From Streptomyces daqingensis (GTDB taxonomy: Bacteria > Actinomycetota > Actinomycetes > Streptomycetales > Streptomycetaceae), in contig NZ_BMMP01000002.1 of NCBI RefSeq assembly GCF_014645895.1, positions 1 to 64,000 of the forward strand: a stretch of 64,000 nucleotides of DNA, written 5' to 3'. Positions 56,353 through 64,000 of the stretch are shown here, piece by piece; within the stretch, counting starts at the first letter, position 1, and every line of letters starts with the position of its first letter. The position numbers and the translations under genes are program-made. The notes beneath the pieces are model-generated. The model did no database searches, had not been told where the DNA came from, and worked only from the letters and a program-made list of their open reading frames with translations.

Positions 56353-57642
56353 ATGACGATGCAGACCGACTCGGAGAAGGCGGTGTGGCGGGAGCGCGGC
56401 GCCCCTCTCGTCGCACCTGCGGCGGCCGGGCCCCTCAGCGGCGTGCGCCTCGCGGTCAAGGACGTGCACGCCGTCGCCGGCCACCGGATGGGCGCCGGGA
56501 ACCCGTACTGGCTCGAGGAGGCCGAGCCGGAGACCCGCAACTCCTGGGCGGTCCAGGCACTTCTCGACGCGGGGGCGGAGGTGACCGGCATCGCCCAGAC
56601 CGACGAGCTGACCTACAGCCTCGACGGGACCAACGCCCACTACGGCACGCCGCCCAACCCGGCCGCCCCCGGCCGCATCCCCGGCGGCTCCAGCAGCGGA
56701 CCGGCCTCCGCCGTCGCCCTCCGCGAGGCCGACGCCGGACTCGGCAGCGACACCGCCGGGTCGATCCGGGTGCCGGCCTCCTACTGCGGGCTCTACGGGA
56801 TGCGGCCCACGCACGGCGCCGTACCCGTGACCGGCATGCTGCCGCTCGCCCCGCGCTTCGACACCGTCGGCTGGCTCGCGAGGGACGCGGAGACGCTGCT
56901 GCGGGTGGGAGACGCGCTGCTTCCGCCCGCCGAGGACGCCGGGCGCGACGAACAGCAGCGCAGCGGCCGCGGGGACGGCGGCGTGACGGGCACCGGCCGG
57001 GGCGTCGCGGGCCCGGAGGGAGGGGTGCCCTTCCATACGGCTCTCATCGACGAGAGCCTCCTCGCTCCGGCCGACGACGCGGTACGCGAGGGCTTCGCCC
57101 CGGCGGTGGAGGAGCTGGCCGAGCGGACCGGTCTGCGCGTCGAGACGTATCCGCTGCTGGGGCCCGAGGGCGCCGACTGCGAGCTGCGGGCCGGCGCCTT
57201 CTCCGCCGTACAGGCCGTACAGGTGTGGGAGAACGACGGGGAGTGGGTCGCCTCGCACCCGGACGCGCTCGGGACCGGAGTCGCCGAGCGCTTCGCCTGG
57301 GCCTCCGCCGTCACCCGGGAACGGGCGGAACGCGCCGCGCAGTCGGTACGCGCCACCGCGCTCGGCCTGGACGCCGCCCTCTCCCCCGGCACGCTGCTCA
57401 TGCTGCCCGCGGCGGCCGGTCCCGCACCGCGCGTCGACTCCACGTCCGCGGAACGGGACGACGTGCGACGCCGCACCATCCAGCTCACCTGCCTCGCGGG
57501 CATCGGCGGCCTGCCCTGCGTGGTGCTCCCGGGCATGACGGCCGGCGGCCTGCCGGTCGGCCTGTGCGCCGTCGCGGCGCGCGGCCAGGACCGGGCGCTG
57601 CTCCGGCTCGCCCTCGCCGGCGGCGTCCGGCGCGAAGACTGA
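56353..57642 (+). CDS. amidase-signature family hydrolase
   Basis: A 429-residue amidase, shorter than the usual 450-500. The catalytic triad region is present: Lys in LAVKDVHAVAGHRMGAGNP, cis-Ser in PGGSSSGPASAVAL and nucleophile Ser in LGSDTAGSIRVPASYCGLYG. It resembles allophanate hydrolase/AtzF-like amidases without the C-terminal domain. The start is ATG 56353 (or ATG two codons later), with a weak ribosome site. The last codons and stop lie in the first unit of a 28-bp triplicate repeat. Substrate unknown. Confidence 0.9.
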   Translation: MTMQTDSEKAVWRERGAPLVAPAAAGPLSGVRLAVKDVHAVAGHRMGAGNPYWLEEAEPETRNSWAVQALLDAGAEVTGIAQTDELTYSLDGTNAHYGTPPNPAAPGRIPGGSSSGPASAVALREADAGLGSDTAGSIRVPASYCGLYGMRPTHGAVPVTGMLPLAPRFDTVGWLARDAETLLRVGDALLPPAEDAGRDEQQRSGRGDGGVTGTGRGVAGPEGGVPFHTALIDESLLAPADDAVREGFAPAVEELAERTGLRVETYPLLGPEGADCELRAGAFSAVQAVQVWENDGEWVASHPDALGTGVAERFAWASAVTRERAERAAQSVRATALGLDAALSPGTLLMLPAAAGPAPRVDSTSAERDDVRRRTIQLTCLAGIGGLPCVVLPGMTAGGLPVGLCAVAARGQDRALLRLALAGGVRRED

Positions 57643-57699
57643 GGCCGGCGGCGTCCGGCGCGAAGACTGAGGCCGGCGGCGTCCGGCGCGAAGACTGAC
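57616..57699. repeat. three tandem 28-bp copies at the amidase 3' end
   Basis: gccggcggcgtccggcgcga-agactgag repeats at 57616, 57644 and 57672; only the final base of the third copy differs. The first copy holds the amidase stop codon at 57640-57642, so the others are non-coding duplicates of the gene's tail in shifted frames. Confidence 0.95.
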
Positions 57700-57729
57700 G
57701 CCGGGGACGCCCGGCGGGAGGGCGGCCCG

Positions 57730-59361
57730 TCAGGCGGGTCCGCCGCCGGACGCCTCCTGCCGCAGTTCGACCTTGCGGACCTTGCCGCTGACCGTCATGG
57801 GGAACTCCGCCATGACGCGCAGGTGCCGCGGGATCTTGTAGTGCGCCAGCCGCCCGGCGCAGAAGGCGGCGATCTCGTCACGGGTGGGCGGATCGCCCTG
57901 GTCGTGCGGGATGACGCAGGCGAGGATCTCCTCCCCGTAGCGCTCGTCGGGGACGCCGACCACCTGCACGTCGGAGATCTTGGGATGCGTGTAGAGGAAC
58001 TCCTCGATCTCGCGCGGATAGACGTTCTCCCCGCCCCGGATGATCATGTCCTTGATGCGGCCGGTGATGGCGAGGTACCCGTCCTCCCTCATCACGGCGA
58101 GGTCGCCCGTGTGCATCCAGCGGCCGGCGTCGATGACCTCCGCGGTGCGCTCCGGCTCCTCCCAGTAGCCCAGCATCACCGAGTATCCGCGGGTGCACAG
58201 CTCTCCCGCCGCGCCCCGGGGCAGCGTCACCCCGGTACCCGGGTCGACGACCTTCACCTCCAGATGCGGCAGCACCCTGCCGACGGTGGCGGTACGGCGT
58301 TCCAGGTCGTCGTCGGTACGGGTCTGCGTGGAGACCGGCGAGGTCTCCGTCATGCCGTAGCAGATCGCCACCTCGGCCATGTGCATCTCTGCGACGACGC
58401 GCTTCATCACCTCGACGGGGCAGGGCGAGCCGGCCATGATCCCGGTCCGCAGCGAACTCAGGTCGTACGACGCGAAGTCGGGGAGCCCCAGCTCAGCGAT
58501 GAACATCGTCGGCACCCCGTAAAGCGACGTGCACCGCTCGTCCTGCACCGCCTTGAGGGAGGCGGCGGGCTCGAAGGACGGCGCGGGGATGACGACGCAG
58601 GCGCCGTGGCTGGTGGCCGCGAGGTTGCCCATCACCATGCCGAAGCAGTGGTAGAAGGGCACCGGCAGGCACACCCGGTCCTGCTCGGTGTAGCCCAGCA
58701 ACTCCCCTACGAAATAACCGTTGTTGAGGATGTTGTGGTGGGAGAGCGTCGCTCCCTTGGGGAACCCCGTGGTCCCTGAGGTGTACTGGATGTTGACCGG
58801 GTCGTCGCAGCTCAGGAGAGCTTCGGCCGCTCGGAGTTCGTCCTCCCCCACGGCGTCGCCGGCGGCCGCCAGCTCGTCCCAGCCGGGTGTGCCGATGTGC
58901 ACGGTCTCCGCCAACCGCGGACACTCGCCGGCCACTTCCCGGGCCATCGCCCGGTAGTCACTCGTCTTGTACTCGGTGGACGCGATCAGCATGCGCACGC
59001 CCGACTGCCGCAGCACGTAGGCGAGTTCGTGCGTGCGGTAGGCGGGATTGATGTTGACCATGACGGCACCGATCCGGGCCGTCGCGTACTGGACGAGCAG
59101 CCACTCGGGGCAGTTGACCGCCCAGATCCCCACCCGGTCGCCCCTGCTGATGCCGCGCGCGAGCAGTCCGCGCGCCAACTGGTCGACGTCCGCGGTGAAC
59201 TGGGCGTACGTCCACCGCCTGCCGCTGGGGGCGTCGACCAGCGCCTCACGCTCGGGATGCGCCGCCGTGGTGCGGTCGAGGTTGCTGCCGATGGTGTCGC
59301 CGAGCAGGGGCGTCGTGGCGGTCCCGCTCGCGTAGGAGAGCTCCGTCGGATGTCCGGTCAC
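57730..59361 (-). CDS. AMP-dependent acyl-CoA synthetase (FadD-like)
   Basis: A 543-residue adenylating enzyme of the medium/long-chain acyl-CoA ligase group. It carries the P-loop [40 protein letters not shown], the hinge [20 protein letters not shown] and catalytic Lys in SGKVRKVEL. The GTG start at 59359-59361 follows GGAGGTCCCG. It activates a carboxylic acid for beta-oxidation or lipid synthesis; chain length cannot be read. It stands alone, convergent with the amidase gene. Confidence 0.94.
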   Translation of the reverse strand: MTGHPTELSYASGTATTPLLGDTIGSNLDRTTAAHPEREALVDAPSGRRWTYAQFTADVDQLARGLLARGISRGDRVGIWAVNCPEWLLVQYATARIGAVMVNINPAYRTHELAYVLRQSGVRMLIASTEYKTSDYRAMAREVAGECPRLAETVHIGTPGWDELAAAGDAVGEDELRAAEALLSCDDPVNIQYTSGTTGFPKGATLSHHNILNNGYFVGELLGYTEQDRVCLPVPFYHCFGMVMGNLAATSHGACVVIPAPSFEPAASLKAVQDERCTSLYGVPTMFIAELGLPDFASYDLSSLRTGIMAGSPCPVEVMKRVVAEMHMAEVAICYGMTETSPVSTQTRTDDDLERRTATVGRVLPHLEVKVVDPGTGVTLPRGAAGELCTRGYSVMLGYWEEPERTAEVIDAGRWMHTGDLAVMREDGYLAITGRIKDMIIRGGENVYPREIEEFLYTHPKISDVQVVGVPDERYGEEILACVIPHDQGDPPTRDEIAAFCAGRLAHYKIPRHLRVMAEFPMTVSGKVRKVELRQEASGGGPA

Positions 59362-59595
59362 CGGGACCTCCTCGTCGTGAAGGCGTCGCGCTGGCACACA
59401 CGCCCGGCCGGGGACCCCCGGGGCGTCCGGCGAGGGACGTGCCCTGGCATCCTGCGCCACGGGCCTGCCCGGCACCACCCCCCGTCGGCTCCGAAGTACC
59501 GGGCTCGCGGACAGCCGCCCGCCTACCGGAGCTTCAGCGGGCGGCCCCCGAGCCCATGGTGTCGGGCGGCCCCGGGCGCCGGGGCCGCCGGCGGG

Positions 59596-60174
59596 TCAGC
59601 CGCGGCAGCGGCGCCGGTAGTACGCCCAGGTGACGGCGGCGAGGAGCGGCGCCCAGGCGAGCAGCGGCAGGTAGCACACGATGAGCACCGCCTGCCACAG
59701 CCCGTCGGAGAAGCCGAACCCGGCCAGCGTGGGGAAGTCGCGGAACGCGTACGCCCAGATGGCCTGGAGCGCGACGGCGCCCGCGGCGGCGGGCACGAGC
59801 GCTGCCGCCGGCCGCACGCGCCGCCCGCCCAGCAGCGGGATCCACCGCGGCACGCGCTCGCCCCAGGGCTGGACCAGGCCGAGCGTGAGCAGGGCGAGCC
59901 CTTCGCACAGGACGCTGAGGAAGACGAAGTAGACGGCGTCCCCGCCGTCGGTGCGCACGGGCGCGCCGTCGACCGTCAGGCCCATGGGGAAGCCCAGCGC
60001 CAGTCCGACGCGCCACAGCCCCGACGGCAGCGTGGTGAGCGGCACGAGATGGGCGGCGAGGACGGCCCAGCGCTGCGGCGGCCGCCCGTCCCAGGGGAAG
60101 GCGGGTTCGCGCGGAGCGTGGACGGAGGGGCCGGGAACGGGACGGTGGTCGCTGCGTTTCGCTGTCCGAGTCAC
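59596..60174 (-). CDS. four-helix membrane protein of unknown function
   Basis: A 192-residue protein. A Pro/Arg-rich cytoplasmic start (about 35 residues) leads to four hydrophobic segments near residues 36-52, 82-100, 120-142 and 158-185. The loop between the first two helices includes PSGLWRVGLALGFPMGL, which may be a re-entrant stretch. It ends with a basic cluster (YYRRRCRG). It resembles uncharacterised actinobacterial integral membrane proteins; no function is evident. Confidence 0.8.
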   Translation of the reverse strand: MTRTAKRSDHRPVPGPSVHAPREPAFPWDGRPPQRWAVLAAHLVPLTTLPSGLWRVGLALGFPMGLTVDGAPVRTDGGDAVYFVFLSVLCEGLALLTLGLVQPWGERVPRWIPLLGGRRVRPAAALVPAAAGAVALQAIWAYAFRDFPTLAGFGFSDGLWQAVLIVCYLPLLAWAPLLAAVTWAYYRRRCRG

Positions 60175-60396
60175 CTGTCCAGCCTGGCCGCGGCACCTGG
60201 CGACGCCGTCCCGCTGCGGAAGGAACCGTCTCCGCCGCGCGGGCGACCCGGGGGCGCCTCCCTCCTCCTGAAGGCGGGGGCTCTTCCTGTGAGACGGGTG
60301 GGCAGGCCGTCGTGCGGCTGCCTGACGGGCGCGCGTGAGCGGGCGCGTTCCGGAGGGGCGCGTTCCCGCGTACGGGCCTCGGCGCGTGCGGACGAC

Positions 60397-62205
60397 TCAG
60401 CCGGCCACCGCGTGCAGGACGAGGATGGCCAGATCGTCCTCGACGGGTTCCGGACCGAAGTCGTGCGCCGCCTGCCGTACGCGCTCGGCCACCGCCATCG
60501 CTCCCATGCCCCCGCATCCAGCGAAGATGTCGGCCAGACCGTCGTCGTCGTCCAACTGCCGCTGGCCGCTGCGACGTTCGGTGACGCCGTCGGTCACGCA
60601 CAGCAGCGTCTCGCCCGGCGCGAGGTCGAAGGAGTAAGCAGTGAACTCGGTGCCGTCGTCGATGCCCAGGAGCATCTGCTGCTCCGCCACCCGCACCACT
60701 CCCGTCCCGGGCGACAGTTTCAGCGGCGGGGGGTGTCCGGCGCTCGCCAGGGTGCAGCGCGCCCCGCCGCCCTCCGGGTCGGGCTGCAGCTCGCCGTAGA
60801 CGAGGCTGAGGAACCTCGGCTGGGCACTCTCCCCTCCCACGGCCACCGCTTCGGCGCCCTCCTCCGCCATGGCGGCGTTGAGCCGTCCGAGCACGGACTC
60901 GACCCCGTGGCCCTCCCGGGCCAGCAGCCGCACGAGGTGCCGCGTCAGTCCCGTCACGGACATCGCTTCGGGGTCCTTGCCCTGCACGTCGCCGAGGAGG
61001 AAGGCCCACCGGCCGTTGCCCATGGGGAACAGGTCGTAGAAGTCTCCGCCGACGGTCTGGCCCCTGCCGTGCGGCTCGTAGACGATCGCCGACTCCACCC
61101 CGGGGAGGCTGGCCAGGGACGGCGGGAGCTGCCTGCGCTGCAGCGCGCGGCTGATGCTCGTCTGCCGGGTGTACTGGCGGGCGGTGACGACGGCCTGCGC
61201 GACGCGGCGTGCGACGTCCTCGACCGTGCGGGCCACGGTGTCGGTCGTCTCCGGAGGACCGGCACGTCCGATCACCAGTGAGCCGACACAGGTTCCGCCC
61301 GAGACCAGCGAGAACGCCAGAGCCGATCCCCCCGTCCCGTCCTCGTCGGCGCCCTCCGGCCAGGGCCAGGGGATGCCGACCGTCCGCAGGGTGGGCGGCG
61401 GCGGGTCCGGTTCGAGGGCGAAGCGCAGGGCGTCGACGCGGCGCTCGTCGGCGTGCCAGACGCGGGAGAGCCGCATCGCCCCGGACTCGGTCGTCAGCCA
61501 TACGGCACACCAGTCGGCGAGCCGCGGCACGAGGAGCTGGCCCGCCAGTGCGGCGACCATGTCCTCGTCGAGCTGCCCGGCCAGCAGCTCGCTGGCCTCG
61601 GCGAGGAAGGCACCGCCGCGGTCGGTCCACTCGGCGACGCGCCTGCGGTCGGCCCGTACGGACGGGGAGAAGATCTCGGCGGCGTCCAGCTCGCGGTGCA
61701 TGGCTTCGCTGAGCGCTCCCGCCGGCGCGGGCACGATCTCGGAGACCGCGAGGCGGAACCAGACCACCTTCTCGGTGCGCCGGTAGGTCACGCCCCAGGA
61801 CTCCGCGAGCGCCCCGACGATCTGCAGGCCGAGCCCGCGCCCGCGCTGGCCCGAGGTGTCGCCGGTGACCCGGCCGGAGGGCTGCCGGTCGGCCACCTCC
61901 ACCAGCACGCCGGTGAGCTGCCCGCCGTCGGCCGGCTCTCCCGGGCCCTGACCGGACGTCTCCAGCCCGCAGGCGATCTCTACGTCGGTGCCGGCGTGCA
62001 TGAGGGAGTTGGTGACGAGTTCGCTGACCAGGAGCGCGGCGTCGTCCGCGAGGCGCTCCAGCTTCCAGGCTTCTGAGCCCGCCGGGGGCGGGCCCTCGCT
62101 GATGGCCGCGCGTACGAGGGTGCGGGCCCGGGCCGGTGCGAGCTGGCTCGCCGACAGCGCCGTCCGCGTGACGGGATCGCTGAGACCGGAGAACGGCAGT
62201 CGCAC
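60397..62205 (-). CDS. SpoIIE-type PP2C phosphatase with anti-sigma-like ATPase and GAF domains
   Basis: A 602-residue signalling protein. Residues about 15-140 are an RsbW-like ATPase/kinase domain (LVSELVTNSLMHAG, VADRQP, GRGLGLQIVGALA). Residues about 170-330 look like a GAF sensor (DEDMVAALAGQLLVPRLADW). Residues about 350-600 are the SpoIIE/RsbU phosphatase (ALQRRQLPPSLASLPG, GGDFYDLFPMGNGRWAFLLG with DVQGKD, and DDLAILVLHAVAG). Such proteins control sigma factor partner switching, combining kinase-like and phosphatase ends in one chain. The GTG at 62203-62205 follows AGGAG. It is divergent from the HAMP-repeat kinase over 87 bases, so the two may share a stress pathway. Confidence 0.92.
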   Translation of the reverse strand: MRLPFSGLSDPVTRTALSASQLAPARARTLVRAAISEGPPPAGSEAWKLERLADDAALLVSELVTNSLMHAGTDVEIACGLETSGQGPGEPADGGQLTGVLVEVADRQPSGRVTGDTSGQRGRGLGLQIVGALAESWGVTYRRTEKVVWFRLAVSEIVPAPAGALSEAMHRELDAAEIFSPSVRADRRRVAEWTDRGGAFLAEASELLAGQLDEDMVAALAGQLLVPRLADWCAVWLTTESGAMRLSRVWHADERRVDALRFALEPDPPPPTLRTVGIPWPWPEGADEDGTGGSALAFSLVSGGTCVGSLVIGRAGPPETTDTVARTVEDVARRVAQAVVTARQYTRQTSISRALQRRQLPPSLASLPGVESAIVYEPHGRGQTVGGDFYDLFPMGNGRWAFLLGDVQGKDPEAMSVTGLTRHLVRLLAREGHGVESVLGRLNAAMAEEGAEAVAVGGESAQPRFLSLVYGELQPDPEGGGARCTLASAGHPPPLKLSPGTGVVRVAEQQMLLGIDDGTEFTAYSFDLAPGETLLCVTDGVTERRSGQRQLDDDDGLADIFAGCGGMGAMAVAERVRQAAHDFGPEPVEDDLAILVLHAVAG

Positions 62206-62292
62206 GGGTATCTCCTGACTCGGATCAGAAAGCACCAAAGCCACTACAATAGGATAAAGGCCATACTTCCTGGTCGCTGGGAATGAGGTGCC

Positions 62293-64000
62293 ATGGACGA
62301 CCCGCTGGGGCAGTCGGTGCGCACGGCCGATCTGCGTCCACTGCTGGGAGCGCTCCGGTCGCTGTCGGACGGGGATTTCTCCGTCAGGGCAGCGACCGAG
62401 GCGGACGGGATACTGGGCGAGATCGCCGGAGTGTTCAACCAGATAGCTGCCCGCAACGAACATCTCTCCTCCGAGCTGCGGCGGGTCCGCGACGGAGTGT
62501 CCAAGCAGGGGGCTCTCGACGAGCGGATCACGGCGAGTCCCGGCGCGGGAGGCTGGGCGACCAACGTCGACGACGCGAACCACGTGATCGAGGCGCTCGC
62601 GGCCCCGGTCACCAAGGCCACGCGCGTCCTGGAGGCCGTCGCCGACGGCGACCTCACCCAGCACATCGATCTGCGCGACGGTCACCGCCTCGAAGGGGAC
62701 CTCGGTCGCCTGGGGAACGGGCTGAACCGGCTCGTCGACCAGCTGTCCATGTTCACCGGCGAGGTGACGAGAGTCGCCCGCGAGGTCGGCACCGAGGGCC
62801 GCCTGGGCGGCAGGGCCGACGTGGGGGCGCTCTCGGGAGACTGGCGGCACGTGACCGAGGCCGTCAACACGATGACGGAGCGGCTGACCGGTCAGGTACG
62901 GGACATCGCCGGGGTGACCACGGCGGTCGCCCGCGGTGATCTCACGCAGAAGGTGACGGCCGAGACCGCCGGCGAGCTGCAGGACCTGAAGCTCACCGTG
63001 AACACGATGGTCGACCAGCTCTCCGCCTTCGCCGACGAGGTCACCCGCGTCGCCCGCGAGGTCGGCACCGAGGGCAACCTCGGCGGCCAGGCCGAGGTGA
63101 GGGGCCTGTCGGGGGCGTGGAAGAACCTGACGGACAACGTCAACACGATGGCGTCCAACCTGACTTCGCAGGTACGCAACATCGCCCAGGTCTCGGCGGC
63201 CGTGGCGCAGGGCGACCTCAGCCAGAAGATCACCGTCGACGCCAAGGGCGAGATCCTCCAGCTGATGAGCAACGTCAACAGCACGGTCGACCAGCTCTCC
63301 GCCTTCGCCGACGAGGTCACCCGCGTCGCCCGCGAGGTCGGCACCGAGGGCAACCTCGGCGGCCAGGCCGAGGTCAAGGGCGTCTCGGGCGTGTGGCGCG
63401 ACCTGACCGACAACGTCAACCTCATGGCGTCGAACCTGACTTCGCAGGTGCGCAGCATCGCGCAGGTCGCCACAGCCGTCGCCGAGGGCGACCTCAGCCA
63501 GAAGATCACCGTCGACGCCAAGGGCGAGATCCTTCAGCTGAAGACGACGCTCAACACGATGGTCGACCAGCTCTCCGCCTTCGCCGACGAGGTCACCCGC
63601 GTCGCCCGCGAGGTCGGCACCGAGGGCAACCTCGGCAGGCAGGCTCAGGTGAGGGACGTCTCCGGCGTCTGGAAGGACCTCACCGACAGCGTCAACTCCA
63701 TGGCCCTGAACCTGACTTCGCAGGTACGCAACATCGCGCAGGTGACCACGGCCGTCGCCAACGGCGACCTGTCCAAGAAGATCGACGTCGACGCCCGCGG
63801 CGAGATCGCCGAACTCAAGGACACCGTCAACACGATGGTCCACCAGCTGCGGGCGTTCTCGGACGAGGTCACCCGTGTCTCCCGTGAGGTCGGCACCGAG
63901 GGCAACCTCGGCGGCCGGGCCCAGGTGCACGGTGTCTCCGGCGTCTGGAAGGACCTCACAGACAACGTCAACTTCATGGCGACGAACCTGACTTCGCAGG
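62293..64000 (+). CDS. HAMP-repeat hybrid sensor kinase, N-terminal part, runs off right edge
   Basis: 569 residues are visible before the window ends. After a short N-terminal segment there are about six consecutive HAMP units of roughly 92 residues, each with AVA.GDLTQKI, a linker, [32 protein letters not shown] and [21 protein letters not shown]. Poly-HAMP arrays of this kind occur in soluble Nik1-type osmosensing kinases, which continue into GAF, HisKA, ATPase and receiver domains; those parts are outside the window. No membrane segment is seen. ATG 62293 with AGGTG upstream. Confidence 0.92.
   Translation, partial: MDDPLGQSVRTADLRPLLGALRSLSDGDFSVRAATEADGILGEIAGVFNQIAARNEHLSSELRRVRDGVSKQGALDERITASPGAGGWATNVDDANHVIEALAAPVTKATRVLEAVADGDLTQHIDLRDGHRLEGDLGRLGNGLNRLVDQLSMFTGEVTRVAREVGTEGRLGGRADVGALSGDWRHVTEAVNTMTERLTGQVRDIAGVTTAVARGDLTQKVTAETAGELQDLKLTVNTMVDQLSAFADEVTRVAREVGTEGNLGGQAEVRGLSGAWKNLTDNVNTMASNLTSQVRNIAQVSAAVAQGDLSQKITVDAKGEILQLMSNVNSTVDQLSAFADEVTRVAREVGTEGNLGGQAEVKGVSGVWRDLTDNVNLMASNLTSQVRSIAQVATAVAEGDLSQKITVDAKGEILQLKTTLNTMVDQLSAFADEVTRVAREVGTEGNLGRQAQVRDVSGVWKDLTDSVNSMALNLTSQVRNIAQVTTAVANGDLSKKIDVDARGEIAELKDTVNTMVHQLRAFSDEVTRVSREVGTEGNLGGRAQVHGVSGVWKDLTDNVNFMATNLTSQ
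63001..63900 (+). repeat. 276-bp DNA repeats encoding HAMP units
   Basis: A block of more than 60 bases (cagctctccgccttcgccga...) recurs almost unchanged at about 63017, 63293 and 63569, and more diverged near 63845, spaced exactly 276 bases. Near-identity at the DNA level suggests ongoing homogenisation between HAMP units. Confidence 0.85.

Noticed and set aside
62206..63930. Open minus-strand extension upstream of the SpoIIE-type gene, opposite the HAMP kinase
   Set aside because: The phosphatase has a well-placed GTG with AGGAG at 62205, and the extension mirrors the HAMP repeats on the other strand.

Overview
The window is about 64 kb of very GC-rich DNA with short intergenic gaps, GTG and TTG starts, purine-rich ribosome binding sites and many typical streptomycete families: snapalysin, SARP and gamma-butyrolactone regulators, AfsA, SpoIIE-type phosphatases, monomeric NADP isocitrate dehydrogenase and HAMP-repeat kinases. 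It is almost certainly a Streptomyces or close relative. The mix of IS elements, regulators and secreted or resistance proteins with few core genes suggests accessory chromosome sequence. No rRNA, tRNA or CRISPR array was seen.

Left part, 0-18.6 kb. A transposase fragment enters from the left edge. Two paralogous zinc-ribbon membrane proteins (149-1195 and 5133-5933) flank a snapalysin gene and a tandem pair of AraC regulators. A 13-unit heptamer array lies at the 3' end of the second paralogue. An acyltransferase, a Glu/Leu/Phe/Val-type dehydrogenase, a CPBP-type membrane protease and a LuxR-type two-component system follow. A 19-bp identical palindromic operator precedes both the protease and the two-component operon. 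An intact IS1182-type element with 7-bp target repeats occupies 16540-18327.

Regulatory and resistance island, 18.6-31.1 kb. Two DHA2 drug exporters, a virginiamycin-B-lyase-like propeller, a SARP activator, two gamma-butyrolactone receptor-type repressors, an AfsA-type butenolide synthase, an NmrA-like reductase and an antibiotic-resistance ABC-F protein lie together. Five ARE-like palindromes sit in the promoter regions. No NRPS or PKS gene is present, so the target of this signalling system lies outside the window or has been lost.

Middle, 31.2-43.2 kb. Mostly single genes: a secreted beta-propeller, TetR, a nucleotidyltransferase-like protein, a ricin-B lectin membrane protein, two SAM methyltransferases (one with two frameshifts), a GH18 lipoprotein, an SDR and icd.

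Pyrimidine/pterin-like cluster, 43.7-51.5 kb. A GTP cyclohydrolase II that has lost the usual active-site Tyr, a creatininase-family protein and a RibD-type reductase together match the archaeal ArfA-ArfB-ArfC steps. They surround a PTPS-like protein lacking catalytic residues, a dehydrogenase, a glycosyltransferase, a methyltransferase, a flippase-like membrane protein and a CDP-alcohol phosphotransferase. I infer a dedicated pathway to a modified, glycosylated, perhaps lipid-linked pyrimidine or pterin product.

Right part, 51.6-64 kb. A polyol/hydroxy-acid catabolic gene set (MFS transporter, mannitol-type dehydrogenase, FMN hydroxy-acid oxidase) sits behind a three-half-site operator. It is followed by an amidase with a triplicated 28-bp tail, an acyl-CoA synthetase, a SpoIIE phosphatase with its own anti-sigma-like ATPase domain, and a divergent HAMP-repeat sensor kinase that leaves the window.
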